From Candidatus Competibacteraceae bacterium (lineage in GTDB: Bacteria > Pseudomonadota > Gammaproteobacteria > Competibacterales > Competibacteraceae): DNA of 64,000 bases. The translations under genes were made by a program, and so were the position numbers. Shown piece after piece: positions 31,283 through 38,977 of the stretch; position 1 is the first letter of the stretch, and the number at the start of each line of letters is the position of its first letter. The stretch is from contig JADJPA010000001.1 of NCBI GenBank assembly GCA_016713505.1, forward strand, positions 2,307,501-2,371,500, in the 5' to 3' direction. Below the pieces are notes generated by a model. It did no database searches. It was not told the DNA's origin and was given only the letters and a program-made list of their open reading frames with translations.

Positions 31283-31627
31283 TCAACCCGGTGGCCAGCC
31301 CAGTTCGCGGCCCGCCAGCAGGTGCATGTGAATGTGAAACACGATCTGGCCGGCGTCGCGGTTGCAGTTGATCACGGTTCGGTAGCCGCTTTCCGCCACG
31401 CCCAAATCGACGGCCACCTGCTTGCCGGCCAGATACAACCGACCGACGAGCGATGCGTCCGCCGCCTCCAGATCGTTGAGCGTGGCGATATGCCGCCGAG
31501 GAACCAGCAACACGTGCACGGGCGCTTCGGGATTGATGTCGCGGAACGCTAGTACTTCGCCGTCGTCGTAGAGCTTCGCGGCGGGAATCTCGCCGGCGGC
31601 GATCTTGCAGAAGAGACAGTCGCTCAT
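31283..31627 (-). CDS. HIT-family nucleotide hydrolase (HinT-like)
   Basis: A 114-residue histidine-triad protein from MSDCLFCKI at 31627, ending in IVFHIHMHLLAGRELGWPPG, where HIHMH is the catalytic triad. Such proteins hydrolyse phosphoramidates of purine nucleotides. It follows recR directly: the recR stop is at 31651. The link with RecR is by position only. Confidence 0.92.
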   Translation of the reverse strand: MSDCLFCKIAAGEIPAAKLYDDGEVLAFRDINPEAPVHVLLVPRRHIATLNDLEAADASLVGRLYLAGKQVAVDLGVAESGYRTVINCNRDAGQIVFHIHMHLLAGRELGWPPG

Positions 31628-31650
31628 CACTATTTGCTCCGGTTTGGGCC

Positions 31651-32247
31651 TCACAAATCCCGCCGACCCGCGAAGGCGTGCGCCAAGGTGCCGCCGTCCA
31701 CGTATTCCAGTTCGCCGCCCAGCGGCACGCCGTGGGCGATGCGAGTGGCGCGAATGCCGCGCTCGCGGGCCAGTTCTCCGATATAGTAGGCGGTGGCCTC
31801 ACCCTCGACGGTCGGGTTGGTGGCGAGAATGATCTCTTGAATCTGACCCTCGTTCAGCCGGGTTTCCAGAACGTCCAATCCCAGTTCGGTCGGACCGATG
31901 CCGTCCAGGGGCGATAAATGGCCCATCAGCACGAAATACACGCCTTGAAAACCGGTCGCCTGTTCCACCGCCAGCACGTCGGCGGGGGTTTCGAGCACGC
32001 ATAACAACGCCTGATTGCGGCGGGGATTAGCGCACAAGGCGCAAAGCTCGGTTTCGCTCAAATCGCGGCAGCGCCGGCAACGGCCGATGCCTTCCAACGC
32101 CTCCCGCAAGGACTCAATCAGCCGCCGGGCACCGTCGCGGTCTCGCTCCAACAGGTGTAAAGCCAGCCGTTGCGCGGATTTCGGCCCGACGCCCGGCAAA
32201 CAGCGCAACGCGGTGATCAGTTGGTTTAATAACGGCGACGCAGCCAC
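31651..32247 (-). CDS. recR: Recombination protein RecR (GTG start)
   Basis: A 198-residue RecFOR component that helps load RecA on gapped DNA. The N-terminal helix-hairpin-helix LPGVGPKSAQRLALHLL, a four-cysteine zinc finger (CRRCRDLSETELCALCAN), the Toprim domain (LCVLETPADVLAVE) and the C-terminal GGTLAHAFAGR are all in place. It starts with GTG. The gene order ybaB-recR downstream of dnaX is the standard gammaproteobacterial one. Confidence 0.96.
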   Translation of the reverse strand: MAASPLLNQLITALRCLPGVGPKSAQRLALHLLERDRDGARRLIESLREALEGIGRCRRCRDLSETELCALCANPRRNQALLCVLETPADVLAVEQATGFQGVYFVLMGHLSPLDGIGPTELGLDVLETRLNEGQIQEIILATNPTVEGEATAYYIGELARERGIRATRIAHGVPLGGELEYVDGGTLAHAFAGRRDL

Positions 32248-32256
32248 AGCACGCCG

Positions 32257-32595
32257 TCAGAACGGAAGCTTAAAATCGCCCAACATGCCCGGCGGCAACC
32301 CCATCCCGGAGGTCAAGCCCGACATTTTATCCTGCACGGTCCGCTCGACTTTATGAACGGCGTCGTTGAACGCGGCCGCCACTAAATCTTCCAGCATGTC
32401 CTTGTCATCGCCCACTAGGCTGTCGTCGATTCGAAGCCGTTTGACCTCGTAGCGGCCGGTAATGGTGACGCTGACCAATCCGCCTCCCGCCTCGCCGTCA
32501 ATTTCCATCGCGGCGATCTCGGTCTGCGCTTTTTGCAGGTTTTCCTGCATCTTTTGCGCCTGCTTCATGATATTGCCCAAACCACCTTTCATCAT
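32257..32595 (-). CDS. ybaB: YbaB/EbfC nucleoid-associated protein
   Basis: A 112-residue DNA-binding protein beginning MMKGGLGNIMKQAQKMQENLQ, with the EVEGEAGGGLVSVTI-like core (here MEIDGEAGGGLVSVTITGRYEVKRLRID) and a C-terminal helix ending LPPGMLGDFKLPF. YbaB homodimers bind DNA as tweezers. It is between dnaX and recR, the usual operon. No anomaly is seen. Confidence 0.95.
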   Translation of the reverse strand: MMKGGLGNIMKQAQKMQENLQKAQTEIAAMEIDGEAGGGLVSVTITGRYEVKRLRIDDSLVGDDKDMLEDLVAAAFNDAVHKVERTVQDKMSGLTSGMGLPPGMLGDFKLPF

Positions 32596-32657
32596 CTCTC
32601 CTCCAATCGCTCCAGTTTCATTTCAATCGTTATTGACCGCCGCAAGCTGCGGATCCG

Positions 32658-34256
32658 TCAGCCACCGGCATCGTCGAGCGGGCGAACCGCCATGATGCGC
32701 GCGCCGAAGATTTCCTGCATGTCCCGCATGTGCGGATCCTCATCGACGCGTTCGGCAGCCGCTTTTTGCCGCTCGTCTTGCTGTTGTTGGCGTTGGATTT
32801 CAGGGGTCGCATTGACCTTGCCAAACTGGAACTTTAGATCGATGACACCGCCGAAGTGCTGTTCCAAGGCATTTTTCAAGCGCTCCTTGACATGCGCGTT
32901 CAACATCGGCTGAAGGCTGGGCTCCAATTTCAATTCAAAACGACTGCCTTCATGCGCTATCAACTCGCAATTTGACGCCAAGCTCTTTTCCCTGGCGTTC
33001 AAATTTAATTGTTTTATCAACGTCTCCCATTCCGAAATCGCTAGTGCGGGCACCGCCGCGAGCGAGGCGGACGGGGTGGATGCCGCCGCGAGCGGCGTGG
33101 AAGGCTGAATCGCGCGCCGCGACATGTTGCGAGTTTCAGGCGCGGCTGCCGACGGCTTCGTCTCCAAAGCTGTCGGCCGAAAACACAGCATCCGCAACAG
33201 TACCATCTCAAAACCGCCGCGCGGCTCAGGCGCCAACGGCAAATCGCGCCGTCCCAGCAAAGCGATCTGATAAAAGAGCTGGATATCTTCCGGCGACAGC
33301 GTTTTAGCCAACCGCGCCAGCGTCTCCGCATCGGCCATCCCATCCGTGGGTGCGGCATCAGGTACGGCCTGGACCAGCGCCACCTGTTGCAGCAACGACA
33401 GCAAGTCGGCTAGCACCGTTGCGTAATCGGGCGCGGCTTCGTCCAGTTCCGCCACCCGTTGTAGGAGCACCGCGGCATCGTTAACCGCCAGCGCTTCCAG
33501 CAAGCTCACCACCCAGCGCCGGTCGATATCACCCAGCATGACGGCGGCCGCGCTCCGCTCCACTCGGCCCGCGCCGAACGCGATGGCCTGATCCAACAAG
33601 CCTAACGCATCGCGCATACTGCCATCGCCGGCGCGAGCGATCAGCCGCAACGCCTCTGCTTCGCATGGAATCTCTTCATCCGCCAACACCTTGGCGAGAT
33701 AAGCGGCGATCAGCGCCGCCGGCAGCCGTTTGAGGCTGAATTGCAGACAGCGCGACAGAACGGTGACCGGCAGCTTCTGGGGATCGGTGGTCGCCAGCAG
33801 GAATTTCACATGCGGCGGCGGTTCTTCCAGCGTCTTCAACAGCGCGTTGAAGCTGTGGGTGGACAGCATGTGCACCTCGTCGATCAGGTACACCTTGAAA
33901 CGGCCCCGGCTGGGTGCGTACTGCACGTTTTCCAACAGATCGCGAGTGTCCTCGACCTTGGTGCGGGACGCGGCGTCCACTTCGATTAAGTCCACGAACC
34001 GGCCACCGTCGATTTCCCGGCAAGCGCCGCATTTACCGCAGGGCGTGGAAGAGATGCCCGTTTCGCAATTCAACGACTTGGCGAAAATTCGGGCGATGGT
34101 GGTCTTGCCCACCCCGCGGGTGCCGGTGAATAAGAAAGCATGATGCAAGCGCTGGCGGTCGAGGGCGTTGGTCAGGGCGCGGACTACGTGCTCCTGGCCG
34201 ACCAGTTCATGAAAGGTTCGGGGCCGCCATTTGCGGGCCAAAACCTGATAGCTCAT
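32658..34256 (-). CDS. dnaX: DNA polymerase III clamp-loader subunit tau/gamma
   Basis: From the ATG at 34256 (MSYQVLARKWRPRTF) the protein is 532 residues, shorter than the 643-residue E. coli tau. It has Walker A GTRGVGKTT near residues 45-53, a zinc module CETG...CGKCGAC, the DEVHML Walker B and the SRC sensor motif, then a variable proline/alanine linker and a shortened C-terminal domain. Reading on upstream would run into the SRP RNA and is not coding. I looked for the A-AAA-AAG programmed frameshift site that makes gamma in E. coli; none is present where it would be expected, so only one product is likely. Confidence 0.93.
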   Translation of the reverse strand: MSYQVLARKWRPRTFHELVGQEHVVRALTNALDRQRLHHAFLFTGTRGVGKTTIARIFAKSLNCETGISSTPCGKCGACREIDGGRFVDLIEVDAASRTKVEDTRDLLENVQYAPSRGRFKVYLIDEVHMLSTHSFNALLKTLEEPPPHVKFLLATTDPQKLPVTVLSRCLQFSLKRLPAALIAAYLAKVLADEEIPCEAEALRLIARAGDGSMRDALGLLDQAIAFGAGRVERSAAAVMLGDIDRRWVVSLLEALAVNDAAVLLQRVAELDEAAPDYATVLADLLSLLQQVALVQAVPDAAPTDGMADAETLARLAKTLSPEDIQLFYQIALLGRRDLPLAPEPRGGFEMVLLRMLCFRPTALETKPSAAAPETRNMSRRAIQPSTPLAAASTPSASLAAVPALAISEWETLIKQLNLNAREKSLASNCELIAHEGSRFELKLEPSLQPMLNAHVKERLKNALEQHFGGVIDLKFQFGKVNATPEIQRQQQQDERQKAAAERVDEDPHMRDMQEIFGARIMAVRPLDDAGG

Positions 34257-34379
34257 GCACCGGCCCGCCGCGTTGAAAGAGCGACTCGCGCTCGGCTGGA
34301 TAAGGAAAGTTGGAAACAAAAACAGCGGGGCATCGATGAAGGTTCCGCTTGGTGTGAAGCACTGGGTGTTTTGGAAAGG

Positions 34380-34493
34380 GTGGCGGCCCCTACCAGCCAC
34401 ACCCCGGCGCCCGAGGCCACTGCTGCCGCTGCTCCCTTCCGGGCCTGACGGGGTTCACAGCTTGTCGTCGCGGGGGGACCGATACGGGCCACC
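34380..34493 (-). ncRNA. ffs: 4.5S signal recognition particle RNA
   Basis: The minus strand carries the SRP RNA core: GTGAACCCCGTCAGGCCCGG then AAGGGAGCAGC, the Ffh-binding domain with its GGAA-type tetraloop, and later GCCGGGGTGTGGCTGG. The ends pair GGTGGC (from 34493) with GCCGCC (near 34382). The length of about 114 nucleotides is that of the small, E. coli-type RNA. It lies 124 bases upstream of dnaX on the same strand. The exact ends are inferred from pairing. Confidence 0.93.
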
Positions 34494-34697
34494 ATTGAAA
34501 CCGATTGAAGGAGCGTTCGGCGCCTCGCGGAAAATCGGCGGGAGAGGCGGTTAAAGAGTCCAAGGCAGTCGCTGCTTGACTCCGCCACCGGAGACCGTCA
34601 GTGATCCTGGAAAACCCGACTTCGGTTCACCCCGCCGTTCGGTGGCTTCATGATAGTTGATCAGGCCATGAGGTGTCGATAGAGGGGCACCGCAGGA

Positions 34698-34817
34698 TCA
34701 GCGCTGCATCCAACCTGACTTTTGCTCGGAAGGCGGCGGGCTACCGTCAGCGTTAAGGTACTGCATGACGGCTCCCACCAGGATAGCCAATAGCACGGCG
34801 ATGGCGATATATCTCAT
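34698..34817 (-). CDS. Small single-span membrane peptide, unrecognised
   Basis: A 39-codon frame between tRNA-Ser and the SRP RNA reads MRYIAIAVLLAILVGAVMQY and then a short polar tail (NADGSPPPSEQKSGWMQR). It looks like one membrane helix with a basic N-terminus. No clear ribosome-binding site precedes it, and I do not recognise a family. The rest of the stretch between the SRP RNA and this frame (about 200 bases) holds nothing I can support. Confidence 0.3.
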   Translation of the reverse strand: MRYIAIAVLLAILVGAVMQYLNADGSPPPSEQKSGWMQR

Positions 34818-34854
34818 GGTTCGATTGTCGCTTCAATTTTCGATGGGTCGCCTA

Positions 34855-34886
34855 TTTTTTGATGCCTTTGAAAGGGCATCAAAAAA
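34855..34886. terminator. Perfect inverted repeat, bidirectional terminator-like
   Basis: TTTTTTGATGCC (34855-34866) and GGCATCAAAAAA (34875-34886) pair perfectly around an 8-base loop, with a T run on either strand. It partly overlaps the T run of the neighbouring hairpin at 34885-34903, so tandem termination after tRNA-Ser is likely, and it would also stop any plus-strand transcript. Confidence 0.55.
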
Positions 34887-34903
34887 CCCGCGCTTGGCGG
34901 GTT
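34881..34903 (-). terminator. Intrinsic terminator of tRNA-Ser
   Basis: On the minus strand AACCCGC (34897-34903) pairs with GCGGGTT (34885-34891) around CAAGC, followed by a T run to 34881. It is about 36 bases after the tRNA-Ser 3' end. Confidence 0.6.
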
Positions 34904-34938
34904 CTCAGATCCGCAGCGGACGGCTACGGAAGACTTTT

Positions 34939-35028
34939 TGGCGGAGAGAGAGGGATTCGAACCCTCGTTAGAGTCACCCCTAAACAGCATTTCCAGTGCT
35001 GCGCCTTCGACCGCTCGGCCATCTCTCC
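34939..35028 (-). tRNA. tRNA-Ser(GGA)
   Basis: A 90-nucleotide class II tRNA with encoded CCA. Acceptor stem GGAGAGA/TCTCTCC, anticodon stem CAGCA/TGCTG with loop CTGGAAA (anticodon GGA, 34992-34994), long variable arm and T-arm TTCGAAT are complete. It decodes UCC and UCU. The pnp stop lies about 90 bases upstream. Confidence 0.94.
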
Positions 35029-35120
35029 AAACTGTCTTGATTTCTCCTACCACAAGGCGGCTAAGACTACCCGAATCGGCCGCGCTGAAGCAAGAACGCC
35101 TCGAACCGCCGCTTCCCGCC

Positions 35121-37202
35121 TCAGTTCAGCCCCTTCATGCTCAAACGGACGCGGCCCTGCTTGTCGATCTCCAGCACCTTGACCTTGACGGTATCGCCCA
35201 CCGCCAACTTATCGCTGACGCTTTGCACGCGCTCGTCGCAAATCTGCGAGATGTGCACCATGCCGTCGCGACCGGGCAGAATCGCCACGAACGCGCCGAA
35301 ATCCATGATACGGACCACCTTACCCTCATAGATCTGACCTACTTCGACATCGGCGGTGATCTGCTCGATGCGGCGGCGCGCTTCGTCGCCGGCCTCCTTG
35401 TCCACCGCGGCGATCTTGATGGTGCCGTCGTCGGCGATGTCGATGGTGGTGCCGGTTTCTTCGGTGATGGCGCGGATGGTCACGCCGCCCTTGCCGATCA
35501 CGTCGCGAATCTTTTCGGGGTTGATGCGCAAGGTGGTGAAACGCGGCGCGTGCTGGGACAGCTCACCGCGCGACTGGGTGATGACTTCGGCCATCTTGCC
35601 CAAGATGTGCAAGCGGCCTTCACGGGCCTGCGCCAGCGCCCGCTCCATGATGTCGCGGGTGATGCCGTCGATCTTGATGTCCATTTGCAAAGCGGTGACG
35701 CCGGTGGTGGTGCCCGCCACCTTGAAATCCATATCGCCCAGATGATCTTCGTCGCCGATGATGTCGGTCAGCACCGCAAAGCGGTCGGCTTCCTTGATCA
35801 GGCCCATGGCGATGCCGGCCACCGGGGCCTTGATCGGCACGCCGGCATCCATCAGCGACAAACTGGCGCCGCAGACCGAGGCCATCGAACTGGAGCCGTT
35901 GGATTCGGTGATTTCCGAGACCACCCGCACCGTGTAAGGAAACGCGGCAGGTTCCGGCATCACCGCCTGCACGCCGCGTTTGGCCAACCGCCCGTGACCG
36001 ACTTCCCGGCGCTTGGGGCTACCGACCATGCCGGTTTCGCCGACCGAGTACGGCGGGAAATTGTAGTGAAACAGAAACGGCTGGCGGTACTCGCCCTCGA
36101 TGGCGTCGATGATCTGGGCGTCCTTGTCGGTGCCGAGCGTGGTCACCACCAGGGCCTGCGTTTCGCCGCGCGTGAACAGCGCCGAACCATGGGTGCGCGG
36201 CAGCACGCCCACCCGAACCGTGATCGGCCGCACCGTGCGCGTGTCGCGGCCGTCGATGCGGGGCTGCTCCGACAGGATGCGGCCCCGCACCAAGCTCTTT
36301 TCCAACGCCGAGAAGGCGTTGCCGATAGCCGATGCCGGCCAGCGTCCGGGTTCCTGCTCGTTCAGGCGCGCGGTCAGTTGGTTCTGGACCTCGTGCACCC
36401 GCTGCTGGCGAGCCAGTTTCTCAGGAATTTTATAGGCTTCTAGCAGCTCGGCCTCGGCGGCGGCGCGCACCGCGCCGGCCAGCGCCTCATCGTCAGCCGG
36501 CGGCTGCCAGTTCCAGGGCTGGACGCCAGCTTCCGCCACCAATTCCTTGATGGCGCGAATGGCGACCTGCATCTGTTCGTGGCCGAACATCACCGCGCCC
36601 AGCATGACCTCCTCGGACAACTGCTCGGCCTCGGATTCGACCATCAACACCGCGCGCTCGGTGCCGGCCACCACCAAATCCAATTGCGAGCTTTTCAACT
36701 CGCGACGGGTAGGGTTCAGCAGGTATTGACCGTCGAGATAGCCGACCCGCGCCGCTCCGATCGGGCCTTGAAACGGCACGCCTGACAACGCCACCGCCGC
36801 CGAAGCGCCAAGCAGCGCCGGAATCTCTGGATCGACCTGGCTGTTGAGAGAAACCAGGGTGGCGACGATCTGGGAATCGTTGGTGAAACCGTGCGGAAAC
36901 AACGGCCGCAACGGCCGGTCGATCAGCCGGGCGGTCAAGGTCTCGCTTTCGGAGGGGCGGCCCTCGCGCCGGAAAAAGCCGCCCGGAATCCGGCCCGCCG
37001 CATAGCTGCGCTCCTGATAATCCACGCGCAGCGGGAGAAAATCCCGGCCCTCCTCGGTGTCCTGGGCGGCCACCATGGTGACCAGCACCACGGTATCGGC
37101 CATGTTCACCAGCACCGCACCGCTGGCCTGCCGGGCAATTTCGCCGGTTTCCAAGGTTACCGTATGCTGACCGTACTGAAATGTCTTCTTGATAGGCGTC
37201 AC
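35121..37202 (-). CDS. pnp: Polyribonucleotide nucleotidyltransferase (GTG start)
   Basis: A 693-residue 3'-5' phosphorolytic exoribonuclease, core of the degradosome. Two RNase PH domains (MVAAQDTEEGRDFLPLRVDYQE in the first; GGGRT-like catalytic SGSSMASVCGASLSLMDAGVP in the second), an alpha linker, a KH domain (RDVIGKGGVTIRAITEETG) and an S1 domain (GQIYEGKVVRIMDFGAFVAILPGRDGMVH) are in order. The start is GTG at 37202. It follows rpsO by 46 bases; that spacer can fold GTCTTT...AAAGGAC, comparable in place to the RNase III site used in pnp autoregulation in E. coli. Confidence 0.96.
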   Translation of the reverse strand: MTPIKKTFQYGQHTVTLETGEIARQASGAVLVNMADTVVLVTMVAAQDTEEGRDFLPLRVDYQERSYAAGRIPGGFFRREGRPSESETLTARLIDRPLRPLFPHGFTNDSQIVATLVSLNSQVDPEIPALLGASAAVALSGVPFQGPIGAARVGYLDGQYLLNPTRRELKSSQLDLVVAGTERAVLMVESEAEQLSEEVMLGAVMFGHEQMQVAIRAIKELVAEAGVQPWNWQPPADDEALAGAVRAAAEAELLEAYKIPEKLARQQRVHEVQNQLTARLNEQEPGRWPASAIGNAFSALEKSLVRGRILSEQPRIDGRDTRTVRPITVRVGVLPRTHGSALFTRGETQALVVTTLGTDKDAQIIDAIEGEYRQPFLFHYNFPPYSVGETGMVGSPKRREVGHGRLAKRGVQAVMPEPAAFPYTVRVVSEITESNGSSSMASVCGASLSLMDAGVPIKAPVAGIAMGLIKEADRFAVLTDIIGDEDHLGDMDFKVAGTTTGVTALQMDIKIDGITRDIMERALAQAREGRLHILGKMAEVITQSRGELSQHAPRFTTLRINPEKIRDVIGKGGVTIRAITEETGTTIDIADDGTIKIAAVDKEAGDEARRRIEQITADVEVGQIYEGKVVRIMDFGAFVAILPGRDGMVHISQICDERVQSVSDKLAVGDTVKVKVLEIDKQGRVRLSMKGLN

Positions 37203-37248
37203 GAAAGCGTCCTTTGCAACGAAAGACCGACGATAAAAGGCGAAAGGC

Positions 37249-37518
37249 TCAGCGGCGCAGGCCGAGGCGACCGATAAGCTCCTGATAGCGCTGTAGATCC
37301 TTTTTCTTGAGATAATCCAGTAGCTTGCGGCGCTGGTTGACCATTTTCAGCAGTCCGCGCCGCGAATGATGGTCTTTCTTGTGATCGCCGAAATGCGACT
37401 GCAAGCCGTTGATGCGATTGGTCAGCAACGCAACCTGCACTTCCGGCGAACCCGTATCGCCGGGGCCGCGCTGGTATCCCTGCACGACTTGGGCCTTTAG
37501 TTCGGTAGTGAGCGGCAT
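37249..37518 (-). CDS. rpsO: 30S ribosomal protein S15
   Basis: An 89-residue protein, exactly the usual length, starting MPLTTELKAQVVQGYQRGPGDTGSPEVQVALL with the 16S-contacting HKKDHHSRRGLLKMVNQRRKLLDYL. It binds the central domain of 16S rRNA. The operon position truB-rpsO-pnp is the standard one. The leader ahead of it (about 100 bases after truB) is where S15 represses its own translation in E. coli; I did not resolve a pseudoknot here. Confidence 0.97.
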   Translation of the reverse strand: MPLTTELKAQVVQGYQRGPGDTGSPEVQVALLTNRINGLQSHFGDHKKDHHSRRGLLKMVNQRRKLLDYLKKKDLQRYQELIGRLGLRR

Positions 37519-37617
37519 CGAATAAAACTCTCCAATTCAGATTCAAACAAGTCATAAAGTTAAATGATGAATGGTAACCGCACTGAGAACAATCAACAAG
37601 CAAGCCCATCGCTCATC

Positions 37618-38538
37618 TCAAGCGTCCCGACATTTCACCAAGCGGCGCGGCGCGACCCGGCCGTCGTCAAGAATCTCGCCGATCCCCAGAAACCGCTGTT
37701 CTCCCTCGTATAAACGCACCCAGCCCTGAGCGGGCGCGCGCGGCACCAGCACCGCCTGACCTTGTCGCAGGTAAAAGGCGGAATCGCCCGCAACCCGAAT
37801 CGCCGGCCAGTGGGCCACGGTGCTGTCCAACGGCAACAGCCAGCAATCCAACGCCGTCGGCCCTTCCCGTTCGGCGCACTCGCGCAGCGCCTCTAGCGCT
37901 ATCATTCGCGCGGCGTCATACGGCTCCACCGCAATCCGCCGCAAGGCCGAAACATGCCCGCCGCATCCCAGCGCCGCGCCGAGATCGGCCGCCAGCGTCC
38001 GCACGTAGGTTCCCTTGGAGCAGCGCAGCTCGCATTCCAGCTCCTCGGCATCCTGGCGCAACAAGCGCAATTCATGGACGGTGACCTCGCGCGGCGCCCG
38101 CTCGACCTCGATGCCCCGGCGCGCCAGCTTGTAGAGCGGCTGGCCGTCGCGTTTCACCGCCGAATACATCGGCGGGATCTGCTGGATCGGTCCGACGAAC
38201 TGGCGCAACGCGGCGTCGATCCGCGCGCGGTCCAACGAGCCGACCGGCCGGCTGGCGATGATCTCGCCTTCGGCATCGCCGGTGGTGGTGGTGACGCCCA
38301 ACCGACAGGTGAACCGGTAGGTCTTATCCGCATTCAGCAACAAGCCGGACAGTTTGGTCGCCTCGCCCAGGCAAATCGGCAACAGGCCGCTGGCCAACGG
38401 GTCGAGGCTGCCGGTATGGCCCGCTTTCTTGGCCTGATACAACCGCTTGACCGTTTGCAACGCAGCGTTGGAGGTCAGACCGACCGGCTTGTCCAACAAC
38501 AGCACGCCGTCGACCGAACGACGGATACGCTCCGTCAC
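37618..38538 (-). CDS. truB: tRNA pseudouridine-55 synthase (GTG start)
   Basis: A 306-residue enzyme making psi-55 in the T-loop of tRNAs. The catalytic aspartate is in AGHTGSLDPLASGLLP, followed by YRFTCRLGVTTTTGDAEGE, the IPPMYSAVKRDGQPLYKLAR motif and a C-terminal PUA-type segment. The GTG start overlaps the rbfA stop by four bases. Normal length, no oddities. Confidence 0.95.
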   Translation of the reverse strand: MTERIRRSVDGVLLLDKPVGLTSNAALQTVKRLYQAKKAGHTGSLDPLASGLLPICLGEATKLSGLLLNADKTYRFTCRLGVTTTTGDAEGEIIASRPVGSLDRARIDAALRQFVGPIQQIPPMYSAVKRDGQPLYKLARRGIEVERAPREVTVHELRLLRQDAEELECELRCSKGTYVRTLAADLGAALGCGGHVSALRRIAVEPYDAARMIALEALRECAEREGPTALDCWLLPLDSTVAHWPAIRVAGDSAFYLRQGQAVLVPRAPAQGWVRLYEGEQRFLGIGEILDDGRVAPRRLVKCRDA

Positions 38539-38948
38539 GCGGGGTCCTCTGAAGCCGCTGGATCGGTGGCCGCGTCTGAACCGTCGTGATGCCGGCCCGC
38601 ATCGGCGGCCACCGCCGCGTCGATCAACGCCGACAGCCGCGCGCCGTGCTCCACCACCTCATCGTAGCGAAACTCCAGTTTCGGCACGGTGCGAATGCGC
38701 ATCCGCCGGCCCAGTTCCCGCCGCAACAGCGGCGCGGCGTGGTTCAAATCGGCCACCCGTTCGGCGCGTTCGGCCGGATCGCCCATCAGCGTAACGTAAA
38801 TTCGGGCATGAGCCAGATCGCGGCTCACCTCGACGCTGGTCATGGAAATCAAGGTCAACCGCGGGTCGCGCAGTTCGTCGCGGATCAGCTCGGCCAGCTC
38901 GCGCCGGATTTGCTCGCCGATCCGCCGGGTGCGGGGAAATGCTTTCAT
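38535..38948 (-). CDS. rbfA: Ribosome-binding factor A
   Basis: A 137-residue KH-like protein that matures the 30S subunit at helix 1 of 16S rRNA. From the ATG at 38948 it begins MKAFPRTRRIGEQIRRELAELIRDELRDPRL, followed by VSRDLAHARIYVTLMG and a C-terminal FRYDEVVEHGARLSALI. Some 40 in-frame codons upstream belong to the end of infB in another frame and are excluded. Its stop overlaps the truB start. Confidence 0.94.
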   Translation of the reverse strand: MKAFPRTRRIGEQIRRELAELIRDELRDPRLTLISMTSVEVSRDLAHARIYVTLMGDPAERAERVADLNHAAPLLRRELGRRMRIRTVPKLEFRYDEVVEHGARLSALIDAAVAADAGRHHDGSDAATDPAASEDPA

Positions 38949-38977
38949 GCTCGTTCCATCCGAGGCAAAAACTGGCG

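Noticed and set aside
32658..34256. Programmed frameshift in dnaX
   Set aside because: The only A-rich run near the 3' end, in the codons CAA AAA GCG (about 32762-32771), is not the A-AAA-AAG heptamer and lies too late in the gene.
34257..34400. N-terminal extension of dnaX into the SRP RNA
   Set aside because: The family start is MSYQVLARKWRP at 34256; the extension reads through the non-coding RNA gene.
34938..36443. 501-codon frame opposite pnp and tRNA-Ser
   Set aside because: It runs through the tRNA gene and the antisense strand of pnp; not a protein-coding gene.
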